A DNA stretch of 64,000 nt, from positions 137,449 through 201,448 of the forward strand of contig NZ_UFSM01000004.1 in assembly GCF_900445235.1 (NCBI RefSeq). The letters run 5' to 3'. The notes beneath the pieces are model-generated. The model did no database searches and had not been told where the DNA came from. It worked only from the letters and a program-made list of their open reading frames with translations. The DNA comes from Aminobacter aminovorans. Lineage in GTDB: Bacteria > Pseudomonadota > Alphaproteobacteria > Rhizobiales > Rhizobiaceae. The translations under genes were made by a program, and so were the position numbers. Positions 35,044 through 44,083 of the stretch are shown here, piece by piece (position 1 is the stretch's first letter; each line of letters starts with the position of its first letter).

Positions 35044-36474
35044 TCAGCCTTTCCTGTCGGCGTGGGTCGGCGCGAACATGTCGACCTGTTCGTGGGCGGC
35101 CGATAGCGGACGCGCCGGTCGACCGCTGATGTCGTCCTCGCCCGGATCATGCTCGTCGACTTCGGGGCCCTTGCCGACCAGCTTGAGCATGTAGCTGGTG
35201 CCGATGCCGAAGACGATGAAATAGACCACGACGAAGACAATGAGGGTGGTGCTCATCGCCAGCACGGAATGGTTCGAGACGGCGTCCTTGGTGCGCATGA
35301 CGCCGTAGACGATCCATGGCTGGCGGCCGATCTCGGTGGTGTACCAGCCGGCGAGGATGGCGATCACGCCGGCCGGCCCCATCAAGGTGGCGAAGCGTAG
35401 GAACAGCCTCTTTTCATAGAGTTGCTTGCGCCAGCGTAGCCAAAGACCCCAGGCGCCGAGCAGCAGCATCAGCATGCCTAGCCCGACCATGACCCGGAAG
35501 CTCCAGAACACGACGGTCGAGTTCGGACGGTCTTCCTTCGCGTATTCCTTGAGGCCGGGGAACTGGCCGTCCCAGCTGTGGGTCAGGATCAGGCTGCCAA
35601 GATTGGGAACCTTGATCGCGTAGAGCGTCTCTTCCTTCTCCATGTCGGGCCAGCCGAACAGGGTCAGCGGCACGGCCTCGCCAGGCTTGTTTTCCCAATG
35701 GCCTTCGAGTGCCGCGATCTTGGCGGGCTGGTGCTTCAGCGTGTTGAGACCGTGGAGGTCGCCGATCAGGATCTGTACCGGTGCGGAAATCAGAACCATC
35801 CACATCGCCATCGACATCATGGTGCGGACATGGCTGTTGTCGTTGCCGCGCAGCAGATGCCAGGCGCCCGACGCGCCAACGAACAAAGCGGTCGCCAGAT
35901 AGGCAGCAACCGTCATGTGCGCCAGCCGGTAGGGGAATGACGGGTTGAAGATGATCTCGAACCAGTTCACCGGGATGACGACGCCATTGACGATCTCGAA
36001 GCCTTGCGGGGTCTGCATCCAGCTGTTGGAAGCGAGGATCCACGTCGCTGAAATCAGCGTGCCGACCGCAACCATGATGGTGGAGAAGAAATGCAAACCA
36101 GGGCCGACGCGGTTCCAGCCGAACAGCATGACGCCCAGGAAACCGGCCTCGAGGAAGAAGGCGGTGAGCACTTCATAGGCGAGCAGCGGCCCGGTGACCG
36201 AGCCAGCGAAAGAGGAGAAGTAACTCCAGTTGGTGCCGAACTGGTAGGCCATGACGAGGCCGGAGACGACGCCCATGGCGAAGTTGACGGCGAAGATCTT
36301 CGACCAGAAATGATAAAGATCGCGGTAGACGGTATCGCGCTTCCATAACCAGAGGCCTTCCAGCACCGCGAGGTAACTTGCGAGGCCGATGGTGATGGCG
36401 GGAAAGATGATGTGGAAGGAGATGGTAAAGCCGAACTGTATGCGGGCCAGTTCGAGTGCGGTTAGACCGAACAT
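35044..36474 (-). CDS. cydA: Cytochrome bd-type quinol oxidase subunit I (short Q-loop, CIO type)
   Basis: 476 residues from the ATG at 36474, with GAGAGG upstream. Haem ligands are apparent in ARIQFGFTISFHIIFPAITI (His) and the Met/Glu region of FFLEAGFLGVMLFGWNRVG. The signature GWYTTEIGRQPWIVYGVMRT is present. The length and short Q-loop (HQPAKIAALEGHWENKPGEA) indicate the cyanide-insensitive (CioA) type. The C-terminal 40 residues are a charged cytoplasmic tail. It is the first gene of the cydA-cydB-DUF2474 operon, divergent from the DUF983 gene. Confidence 0.95.
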   Translation of the reverse strand: MFGLTALELARIQFGFTISFHIIFPAITIGLASYLAVLEGLWLWKRDTVYRDLYHFWSKIFAVNFAMGVVSGLVMAYQFGTNWSYFSSFAGSVTGPLLAYEVLTAFFLEAGFLGVMLFGWNRVGPGLHFFSTIMVAVGTLISATWILASNSWMQTPQGFEIVNGVVIPVNWFEIIFNPSFPYRLAHMTVAAYLATALFVGASGAWHLLRGNDNSHVRTMMSMAMWMVLISAPVQILIGDLHGLNTLKHQPAKIAALEGHWENKPGEAVPLTLFGWPDMEKEETLYAIKVPNLGSLILTHSWDGQFPGLKEYAKEDRPNSTVVFWSFRVMVGLGMLMLLLGAWGLWLRWRKQLYEKRLFLRFATLMGPAGVIAILAGWYTTEIGRQPWIVYGVMRTKDAVSNHSVLAMSTTLIVFVVVYFIVFGIGTSYMLKLVGKGPEVDEHDPGEDDISGRPARPLSAAHEQVDMFAPTHADRKG

Positions 36475-36704
36475 CAAGGACCTCTCTTGCATGTACAATC
36501 GGCTTGGGCGCGATTGCTGGTCGAAGCGTAATACTCGTCGATTGTCGTCAGGTATTGCTCACGCCTTGCAATAGACCCCCATCTTGATCTGCGCAGCGCG
36601 GAAAGTCGACGCACCCCGGGGGACATTTTGCCCCATGTGGCGGACCCGCGCAGGCGTCTTGTGGCGCGCCCATTATCCATACAATAAGTCCATACATCCA
36701 TAGA

Positions 36705-36733
36705 TTGACCGGAATGTATGTGAATTATATGTA
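36705..36733 (+). promoter_or_regulatory. AT-rich promoter region with CATACAT/ATGTATG repeat, between cydA and the DUF983 gene
   Basis: TTGACC (36705-36710) and TATGTA (36728-36733) with 17-bp spacing make a weak promoter toward the DUF983 gene. CATACAT (36691-36697) and ATGTATG (36714-36720) are inverted repeats around its -35. The 357-bp spacer 36475-36831 holds no gene. I looked for an FNR box for cydA but saw only half-sites (TTGAT at 36573). Confidence 0.35.
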
Positions 36734-36831
36734 TATTGCGCCTTGCCGGCAAGGGTGAAGCGCCCTATGTGGGGCGTAGGGCACGCTGTGGCGTTGCCCG
36801 CGTGTTTGCGACCCGCAAAGAGGAGACGCGC

Positions 36832-37278
36832 ATGTCGCGGTCCAGATATACGGCGGAGGGATTTACCCCCACCGACAACCCGATGAAGACGGGCATCCAG
36901 GGGCTCTGCCCGCGCTGCCAGATGGGGCACCTGTTTCAGGGCTTCCTGAAGCTGGCGCCGCGTTGCGAGGTTTGTGGGCTCGACTATTCCTTCGCCGATC
37001 CCGCTGACGGCCCCGCCTTCTTCGCCATGACCATTGCCGCAGTGCCGGCGCTCGCCTTCGGCGCCTGGTTCCAGACGGCCTTCGGCTTGCCGCTATGGGT
37101 GCACCTGTTCATCACCTTGCCGCTGACCGTACTCAGCTGCATGGCGCTGTTGCGGCCGCTCAAGGGCTGGCTGGTGTGTTCGCAGTTTTTCCACAAGGCG
37201 GAGGAAGGCTCGATCGATTTCGATTGGCACGCCAAGGCCAAGGGACAGCAGCAGAACGGCAAGACGCCAGCCGCCTGA
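36832..37278 (+). CDS. DUF983 zinc-ribbon membrane protein
   Basis: 148 residues from the ATG at 36832 (AAAGAGGAGA upstream). A CPRC...CEVC zinc ribbon (GLCPRCQMGHLF, APRCEVCGLDY) is followed by two membrane helices (about residues 63-105), the DUF983 architecture. Members often occur near respiratory oxidase genes in alphaproteobacteria. Here it is divergent from cydAB, which agrees, but its molecular role is not established. Confidence 0.85.
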   Translation: MSRSRYTAEGFTPTDNPMKTGIQGLCPRCQMGHLFQGFLKLAPRCEVCGLDYSFADPADGPAFFAMTIAAVPALAFGAWFQTAFGLPLWVHLFITLPLTVLSCMALLRPLKGWLVCSQFFHKAEEGSIDFDWHAKAKGQQQNGKTPAA

Positions 37279-37323
37279 TCGACGCGCATTGTTTCCTGCG
37301 ATCAAGTCGCGCATGGAAACAGC

Positions 37324-37357
37324 AAAAAAGCCATGGGCAGGGGCGGCCCATGGCTTT
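37324..37357. terminator. Bidirectional intrinsic terminator
   Basis: Perfect 12-bp stem AAAGCCATGGGC / GCCCATGGCTTT with a 7-nt loop. AAAAAA precedes the stem on the plus strand, so the minus-strand transcript (DUF1344 gene) ends in a U-run. It lies between two convergent genes. Confidence 0.8.
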
Positions 37358-37399
37358 GCGGCAGCTTCAGGCTGCCCTGTGGCGGTGGGGAGGTATCGA

Positions 37400-37636
37400 T
37401 CAGCGCAGGACGCTGGTGACCTTGTCTCCTTCGTCATTGAGCTCGATCGAGACCTTTTCGCCGATCTGGACGTTCGGAAGACCGACGTCACGCGGCACGG
37501 TGAAGCTGTGGCCGTTCTCGAGGGTGATGACGCGAGATGCCGGGCTGAACTTCATGACCACGCCGTTGTTCGACGAGGCGAGCGCTGCGCCCGACATGAA
37601 GGCGAGGGATGCGGCAGCCAGGATGATCTTCTTCAT
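37400..37636 (-). CDS. DUF1344 small exported protein
   Basis: 78 residues from the ATG at 37636. The signal peptide MKKIILAAASLAFMSGAALA is followed by a small beta-rich domain (VVMKFSPASRVITLENGHSF, VGLPNVQIGEKVSIELNDEG), matching DUF1344. The function is unknown. Its upstream region carries copy A of the GAAAC promoter element shared with other genes in this window. Confidence 0.85.
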   Translation of the reverse strand: MKKIILAAASLAFMSGAALASSNNGVVMKFSPASRVITLENGHSFTVPRDVGLPNVQIGEKVSIELNDEGDKVTSVLR

Positions 37637-37698
37637 TTGATAGTTTCCTTTCTTGGGAGGTGACGCCAACATCGGCGACGCCCTATTTCTAGCGGCGT

Positions 37699-37750
37699 CC
37701 CGTTTCGAGCTGTTTTCAGAATATGGCGATAAGTGTTTCGTTTGTTTCAT
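37699..37750 (-). promoter_or_regulatory. GAAAC-array promoter element, copy A (DUF1344 gene)
   Basis: On the minus strand the 52-bp element has GAAAC at positions 3 and 12, GAAAAC at 34 and CGAAAC at 44-49. TAGAAA follows exactly 10 nt after the last GAAAC. It lies about 63 bp upstream of the DUF1344 start. Copies B, C and D have the same layout. Confidence 0.75.
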
Positions 37751-38406
37751 TCCTTGGCGGAAAGCGAAACATGGCGCTGCTTGCTAGCATGACGGTGCCA
37801 CTTGCGGCCTGAAGACTCGAGTTTCCAACCGTTGCCTGCATGACAGCAGGCCCTCGAGGTCCCCCCAGGGACGCGGTCCGATGATTGTGGTCCGGACTGT
37901 TGCTGATTCCACATCGAGCACGCCAATGAGATGGGCACATCGGAATTGCATTGATCCAGCATCATGTTGGCAGCCCCGCGCTGACCACGGACCGAAGAAT
38001 GTACCCGGGGTGATCTCAGACGACGGCGGCAATTACTAGAGGACGGATCAGAAAGAGCAGGTGTTCATCACCGCACTTGGCGGCCGACCTCCCATGCGCA
38101 AAGCCGCTTGACTGGGACGGCCTCGTTACCGAAGTCCTGACCCTAGGAGCAGCTACCGGTTCCCGGGTGTTCTTCGTACCGAGGATGCCTGTCGCCGTGG
38201 AGTTGATAGCGACGCTTGCCGTGTTGGCCGATCGCTGCCGATGCCATGTCGGGAGCAGCGCCTTTTTACAATGTCTACTTGGCCGGAGCGGATGCGCTGG
38301 ATATATACCCGTTAGTCGATGTTAGCGGATAGGTTTTCGACTCGCCTTCGGATAGCTGATTGGTCGGAGGTGCGCATGCAAGGGATTTCAAAAGAGTAGC
38401 TGCTGA
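37751..38406. other. Intergenic region without a convincing gene
   Basis: About 650 bp. Short frames exist, the longest 38077-38325 (+), but they lack ribosome-binding sites and recognisable motifs. Composition becomes more AT-rich towards the glycosyltransferase gene, consistent with a boundary of acquired DNA. Confidence 0.45.
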
Positions 38407-41400
38407 ATGAATGCGACCACGGGGACAACAGAGTTCTCCACGCGATATGGGCCTGTGCTCATCAAGACACACGACCGTCCAATTGCAGATTCGTTATCCA
38501 AGTACGGCGAATGGGCGCAGATCGAGATCGACTTCCTTGCACAGTTCATTTCGCCGGGCAGCCTGGTCCTTGATGTTGGCGGCCATGTCGGACTTCACGC
38601 TCGTGCATTTGCCAGCCTTAGCAATGATGTGAAGGTCCATTCCTTTGAAGCGCAGCCGCAATTGGCGAGCCTGTTGTCGCGCAATGCTGAACAATTCGAT
38701 GGGAAGATCAGTGTTCACGCGGTAGCCATCGGCGAGAAAGCCGGGCGAGCATTTATCGGCAGATTGCCTGACGATCGAAACGTGAATGCAGGGGCGCAAT
38801 CGGTCAGAACTGTTGCCGGCTCAAATGACATCGCCGTGGAAGTCAGAACGATTGACGACTATCAGTTCGACCAGGTTGCCTTCATCAAGATGGATGTCGA
38901 AGGCTATGAGTCGCTGGCGCTGAAAGGCGCCTTCAAGACGATAAGTCGCGACAAACCGGCAATCTTCTGCGAAGTGAACTCGATTGGGCATGCTTTCAGC
39001 TTGTTTGATGTGATGTCCGCGCACGACTACGTCTCGTACTTTGTATCAACGTCCGCCTACAATACGCAAAACCGCAATGGTGATCCGGAGAACATATTCG
39101 GCGTTGCACACGAGACTGCGCTGTTGTTTCTGCCGGCAGATCATCAAGTCCCGTCGCAATGTCGCGCCAGCGTGTGCAAGAGGGTGGATGGCATCGATGA
39201 GCTGGTGCCGCACTTCGTTGCTGCTCCGCGCTATGGCGACGATACGGACCACGATCGGAACTGGGTTGCCCTCAATGAAGAACTGGCCGTTGTAAAGCGT
39301 GCGCTTGCCGAAGCCAGGGCCGACGCAAAGTCCCGGCATGCCGATGATGCTGACCGTGACCGCAAGTTGGTCGCTCTGAATGAAGAGCAGGCGGTTGCAA
39401 AGCGGGCGCTGACCGAAGCCAAAGCTGCGGCCGCACTCCGTTATGCGGATGATGCGGACCCAGACCGGCCCCTTATTGAACAGCTGGCGCTTGTACAGCG
39501 CGCGCTGGCCGAGGCCGAGGCCACTGCATCCAGGTTTCAGGCGGAAGCTGCTAAACACCGAAGCGAAATCGCGCGGCTCAATGAGGCAGCCAGCCTGTAT
39601 CGCATTCGCCTTGACCGCCTCTCTGAATATATTTCGGACGGACAGCTGGCCGCACGTCGGCGAAGTGCACTAGGAACTCTGGCGCGCAAGTTCGGACGTT
39701 CGGAACTGGCGCAGATCTGTCGAACTCTGGTCAAGTCAGGGCTGTTTGACCGAGAGTGGTACAAGGACAGCTATCCTGACGTCGGGGCCTCCCGGCACGA
39801 GCCGGTGGTCCACTACGTGCTCTTTGGCGCCTATGAAGGGCGCGATCCATGCAAGGGCTTTGATACCTCCTACTACCTTGAAAACAATGCGGACATCCGC
39901 AATTGGGGCGGAAACCCGCTGCTGCATTACATCGAGCGTGGCGAGAAGGAGGGCAGGTGGCCGAACGAAAACTTCGATCCAGCATCCTATCTCAATGCAA
40001 ATCCGAATGCGGACAGGAGGAAGATGCTGCTAAGCCAGCATCTTCAGGGCGCCGGTCGCGACGACCATTTCAAGCCGTCATTTCGCCCGGCAGCTCCAGA
40101 CTGGGGTGATTTCGAGGCGTTGGCCGCTCATATCGCTGCTCCCGTCGCGTCGCCTGCCACGGTTGATGTGATTGTTCCTGTCTATCGCGGCTACGCCGAC
40201 ACGCTGGCTTGCATCATGTCGGTGCTGACGAGCACGAACAGGACCGATCTCGAGCTGATCGTTGTCGATGATGCCTCGCCGGAGCCCGAGCTGTCGCGCG
40301 CGCTCGATCGGCTTGCCGGGATGGGCCTCATCACGCTGCTGCGAAACGAGAAGAACCTGGGTTTTGTCGCGACAGTGAACCGCGGCATCGCACTGCACCC
40401 CGATCGTGACGTGCTGTTGTTGAACAGCGATACCCAGGTCTTCAACGACTGGCTCGACCGGCTTAAAGATCACGTCACGGGTGGCGAGGTGGCGACTGTG
40501 ACGCCGTTCACCAACAACGGCACGATCTGCAGCTATCCGAAATTCTGCAAGGACAATCCGGGCGAACTGGATGTTCCCTTTGCCAAGATCGACGAGTATG
40601 CGACTGCGGCAAACCGGGGCACTGCAGTCGAGGTGCCGACGGGTGTCGGCTTCTGCATGTATGTGACGCGCGCAACATTCAGGAAGATCGGCGATTTCGA
40701 CGTCAAGACATTTGGCCGCGGCTATGGCGAGGAGAATGATTTCTGCGTTCGGGCCGAGGCGCAGAACATGCGCAACTTGCACGCGCTCGATGTCTTTGTC
40801 TTTCATTCAGGCGAGACGTCATTCAGCTCGGGGGCTGCACAGGCCAAGAAGGACGGCTACCGCGCGCTGGTCAAGAAGCACCCTCAATACCCCGGCGCTG
40901 TCGCGCGTTACCTCTCTGCCGATCCCGCCAAAGCTGCGCGTGCACGGCTGGACATCGCCCGTCTCGTCGAGGGTCGACTCGCTCGTGTCGTGCTTTGCTT
41001 TACCCACGGCTGGGGTGGCGGCATCGATCGCTACCTTGCTGACCGCGCGGCTGCCGGCATGTCGAGCGGAGGGAAACGCTGCTTTGTGCCGTGCCCGTGC
41101 GGGATGGTACAGCGTTCAGAATCACCAATGTCGCATCGCAGGGCGATTTCGCAAATCTCGAACCCTTTGCGGTGGAAGGCAGCCTTTCGACGCTTACCGA
41201 GCAACTCCGGGGCATCGTTTCGCATATCGAGGTCCACAGCACGGTTCGCTGGTCGAGCAAGATCCTCGACCTGATCCCGGATCTGGCCCGCGAATTGGGA
41301 TCGACCTATGACGTCATGTTGCACGACTATGTGCCCGTTTGCCCGCAGGTAACCCTTATCGACAGCTCGGGGCACTATTGCGGTGAAGCGGGCGTCGAGC

Positions 41401-42116
41401 AGTGCAACCGGTGCATCGGCGAAAATCCCAAATCTGCCAACACCATTCACCCCGACTGGCAATCTACTGATATGACGGACATTGATGGCTGGCGGCGGCG
41501 ATACAGTGATTTTGTCGCAGGCGCAAATGAAGTGGTCGCGCCAAGCCGGGACGTCATTCTGAGAATGGGCCGCTACCATCCCGGTCGCCAAATCGTCCTG
41601 CGCCCGCACGCCGAACTGGACAGGCCTTTTGCACGCAGGGTCGCGCTTCCCTACGAGGGCGGAGTGCTGAAAGTCGTGACCATCGGTGCCATCGGTGATC
41701 ACAAGGGAGCCCGCATCCTGGAAGCCTGCATCGACGATGCTCGAAGCCGCCAGCTTCCTATCGCGTTTTCGATCGTCGGTTTCACGAGTAGCCCCAAGCT
41801 TAATGGCTCCTCGGAGATCCAGATCACGGGCGGCTACAAAGAGGATGAGGTATTCGACGCGCTAGACGATGTGAAGGCTCATGTCGCCCTGCTGCCCTCC
41901 GTTTGGCCGGAGACCTATTCCTATACGCTGTCCATAGCGCTCGAGGCAGGTTATCCGGTCTGCACGTTCGACATGGGAGCCCCTGCCGAGCGCCTGCGCG
42001 CCTTGGGCACGGGATTGCTGCTGCCGCTAGAGACGATGTCGGACCCGGCGAGTATTAATGACATGCTTCTGGATCAGTTTAATCAGACCAAAAACGGGTT
42101 CCTGCGAGCGTCGTGA
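38407..42116 (+). pseudogene. Giant FkbM methyltransferase/glycosyltransferase protein, one-base deletion
   Basis: The first frame (to about 41087) has an FkbM methyltransferase domain (residues 50-215: LVLDVGGHVGLHA, FIKMDVEGYE), three coiled-coil repeats (278-379) and two rhizobial-type modules (FDREWYKDSYPDVGASRH, FDTSYYLENNADIRNWGG). A GT2 domain follows from about 586 (VDVIVPVYRGY, VVDDASPEPE, LLNSDTQVF). At CFTHGWGGGIDRYLAD, a GT4-like start, the frame breaks near 41085-41090 and resumes as VPVRDGTAFRITNVASQGDF, with a GT-B tail (VAPSRDVILRMGRYHPG, LLPSVWPETYSYTLSIALE) ending at 42116. Adding one base restores about 1236 residues. GC is lower than in neighbouring genes. Probably makes a surface polysaccharide. 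Confidence 0.82.
39238..39543 (+). repeat. Three tandem about 35-codon coiled-coil repeats in the glycosyltransferase
   Basis: Residues 278-312, 313-347 and 348-379 align as D-D-x-D-x-D-R, then x-x-E-x-x-x-V-x-R-A-L-x-E-A. The third is three codons shorter. DNA copies have diverged but are clearly related. They link the FkbM and glycosyltransferase parts. Confidence 0.75.
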
Positions 42117-43015
42117 CTTGGCCCATTCGGCACTGTTGTACCCGAAGCGATGCCAACATTTTTATGGGTTCGGACCCTAGAACGCCGCGGCTTTCGGACG
42201 GAGCGTACGCGGTCGGCGGTTCGCAAATGTGCTGAAATCATCGGATTGACGATGTGGGGGTCGGTCAGCAGCGCCATATGCCCGGCATCGGCAACCATGG
42301 CGAGCCGTGCATCGGGAACGGCTTCGGCCACCATTTCGGTGACACGCAAGCTGGCGACAGGGCTGTCCAATGCCATTATCGCAAGTGTCGGGCAATCGAG
42401 CCTGCGGCAGCGTCTTGCCGGCCAGGCTGCTGCAAGTGCTGCGGCAAGATCCCGACCCACTTGATCCGCATGATGCTCAAGCTCTTGCCGGAGGCTTTCG
42501 CTGGTCCTGCGCCAGGCCCCTGCGCCGTGCCAGAAATCGATATAGGCACGCATGCCGGCTGTCGGGTTGGGGCTACTTGCTGTTGTCGTCAGTTTTGCAG
42601 CCATGCTGGCAAGCTCGGCGAACAACGCCAGGTCGGTCGGAGCCCCGTCACGCAGCAGATGGAACAGTGCGGGCTCGATCAGCGTCAGGCTTTTGACCAG
42701 TTCGGGCCGCAACAGCGCGATTTCCAACGCCACCGCCGCACCATGCCCATGTCCGACAAGGTGCATCGGCTCCGCCATCGCGCCAATAACGACGCCGGCA
42801 ACATCGGGGATGTTGCCGGCCGTCCGATTGCTGCCGTAACGGGACAGATCAGGTGCGATCAGCCGGTGGCGGCCGCGCAGGTAGTCCGCGGTGCCTTGCC
42901 ACAGCCTGCCTGTACTCGCAGAGCCGTGCAGCGCGAGTACGGTGTTGCTGAGTACAGGCTGGCAGATTGGGCCCGGGTCGGACTGCCAGCTAGCGCTATT
43001 CCACATCGTGTTCAT
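42083..43015 (-). CDS. Alpha/beta hydrolase-like protein lacking the nucleophile serine
   Basis: 310 residues from the ATG at 43015. The alpha/beta hydrolase fold is clear (VLALHGSASTGRLWQGTADY, LIAPDLSRYG, a final His in ADAGHMALLTDPHIV). The nucleophile elbow reads LVGHGHGAA: the usual G-x-S-x-G is G-H-G-H-G, so the catalytic Ser is missing. About 45 extra C-terminal residues follow the normal end, and the gene overlaps the 3' end of the convergent glycosyltransferase by 34 bp. Its start overlaps the DUF1127 gene by 20 bp. It may be a pseudo-enzyme or a decaying gene. Confidence 0.7.
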   Translation of the reverse strand: MNTMWNSASWQSDPGPICQPVLSNTVLALHGSASTGRLWQGTADYLRGRHRLIAPDLSRYGSNRTAGNIPDVAGVVIGAMAEPMHLVGHGHGAAVALEIALLRPELVKSLTLIEPALFHLLRDGAPTDLALFAELASMAAKLTTTASSPNPTAGMRAYIDFWHGAGAWRRTSESLRQELEHHADQVGRDLAAALAAAWPARRCRRLDCPTLAIMALDSPVASLRVTEMVAEAVPDARLAMVADAGHMALLTDPHIVNPMISAHLRTADRVRSVRKPRRSRVRTHKNVGIASGTTVPNGPSHDARRNPFLV

Positions 43016-43235
43016 GGCCGCGCTTCCGGTCACCGGATGGATCGCTGACAAGCGACTGGATTTCAGAGCGGGCCACGCCGATGTCCTTGAGCAGGTAGTC
43101 GTCAAGTTCCCCAAGGTTCCACACCGCGCGGCGATGGGCGCGACGCAGCCAGAATGCCCGATGGGCGGCCGCGATCCGCGAAGCCAGCGACGAAACGAGG
43201 CCGGCGGCGGGTGATCGGATGGTCAGGGTAGTCAT
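42996..43235 (-). CDS. DUF1127 small protein
   Basis: 79 residues. The C-terminal part (LGELDDYLLKDIGVARSEIQSLV) is the DUF1127 (YjiS-like) signature. Rhizobia have many such Arg-rich small proteins, some of which affect phosphate, stress or RNA-related phenotypes. Its stop lies within the start region of the following hydrolase gene. Copy B of the GAAAC promoter element is 54 bp upstream. Confidence 0.87.
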   Translation of the reverse strand: MTTLTIRSPAAGLVSSLASRIAAAHRAFWLRRAHRRAVWNLGELDDYLLKDIGVARSEIQSLVSDPSGDRKRGHEHDVE

Positions 43236-43288
43236 GTCCTGGAACTCCTTTGAGCTGTGCCAAGTCGGCTATGCTGGTCTAGACCTCT

Positions 43289-43340
43289 CCTGTTTCGGGC
43301 ATGTTCCCGGCATCAGGGAGAAGTGTTTCGTTTGTTTCAG
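43289..43340 (-). promoter_or_regulatory. GAAAC-array promoter element, copy B (DUF1127 gene)
   Basis: On the minus strand the element has GAAAC at positions 3 and 12, GGAAC at 34 and CGAAAC at 44-49, the same spacing as copy A. TAGACC follows 10 nt later. The first 18 nt are identical to copy A except the first base pair or two. Confidence 0.75.
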
Positions 43341-43349
43341 TGGCGATGA

Positions 43350-43730
43350 TCAGTCGATCTGCGGGTTGCCGCAGGGCACATGACGGCTGCCCGGGCGAGC
43401 AGGGCCGCCAACCGCCATCGAAGCGGCCGACGAAAGCCCGATCGAGCCGTGCCCCGAGATCGAGCCGTTCCCATTGTCGGCGGTTGCAGACAGTGGCAGG
43501 ACACTGAACAGGCGGCGCGAGGTGAGCCGCCCTGGTGTCGCGCCCAGCGACACGCGTGAATAGACGTCGGTTCGCTTCTTCACGATCCGCGAGGACGGGG
43601 CGGTGAAAGGCTCGTGCAGTGACGACATCATCCCGGCGGGCGGGAACTGAAAGGTGGAAGCGATGTCGAAAGCATGCGCCATGTCGAAGGTCGGCAGAAC
43701 AGCACAAAAGGCTAGAATGGTCGATCGCAT
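43350..43730 (-). CDS. Exported hypothetical protein
   Basis: 126 residues from the ATG at 43730 with AAGGAG upstream. A signal peptide (MRSTILAFCAVLPTFDMAHA) is followed by a Ser/Gly/Pro-rich region with no recognised domain (VSLGATPGRLTSRRLF, NGNGSISGHGSIGLSSAAS). The product is not recognised. Its upstream region has copy C of the GAAAC element, which supports it being a real, regulated gene. Confidence 0.6.
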   Translation of the reverse strand: MRSTILAFCAVLPTFDMAHAFDIASTFQFPPAGMMSSLHEPFTAPSSRIVKKRTDVYSRVSLGATPGRLTSRRLFSVLPLSATADNGNGSISGHGSIGLSSAASMAVGGPARPGSRHVPCGNPQID

Positions 43731-43887
43731 CTCATGTCTCCTTGGGGACGTTCGCGTTCTCGACTTTGCCGGGCGCCTCGCCTGCTGAAGGGCCGCCTAT
43801 CAACATCCCGTGGGTTTTTGATAGACTGGCTGCTTCCGCATGCCGGGAGCCGACCCAACGAAGTCGACATGGCGGAAGTTAGCTCAG

Positions 43888-43939
43888 GCCTGTTTCGGCG
43901 CTTTTTCTGAGCCTGGGAAAAAGGTTTCGTTTGTTCGCG
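43888..43939 (-). promoter_or_regulatory. GAAAC-array promoter element, copy C (exported hypothetical gene)
   Basis: On the minus strand: GAAC at position 4, GAAAC at 12, GAAAAA at 33 and CGAAAC at 43-48, then TAACTT exactly 10 nt after the last GAAAC. It lies 158 bp upstream of the exported-protein gene. A TTCGCGC-GATT-GCGCGAA hairpin (43934-43951) abuts it. Confidence 0.7.
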
Positions 43940-43973
43940 CGATTGCGCGAAAATGGCCATCAGACCGAAGCAA

Positions 43974-44022
43974 TTGAAACAAAGTGAGGGAGATTCGACC
44001 TCATACCGAAACAGAAGGCTTG
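43974..44022 (+). promoter_or_regulatory. GAAAC-type promoter, copy D (hybrid kinase gene)
   Basis: On the plus strand TTGAAACAAA at 43974-43983 and CCGAAACAG at 44006-44014 are 32 bp apart, matching the 33-bp interval in copies A and B. TAATCA begins exactly 10 nt after the second GAAAC. It lies about 65 bp upstream of the kinase start and is divergent from copy C. Confidence 0.65.
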
Positions 44023-44083
44023 TAATCATCCGCCGCGCTCACGCCGCCGTGAAGTGGCCGCGCTCAGGATTGAGGAGACGATC

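Noticed and set aside
36475..36831. FNR/Anr box for the cydAB operon
   Set aside because: Only isolated TTGAT half-sites are present. No TTGAT-N4-ATCAA dyad was found.
38077..38325. 82-codon open frame before the glycosyltransferase gene
   Set aside because: Lacks a ribosome-binding site, has atypical composition and several Cys/Arg runs, and matches nothing known.
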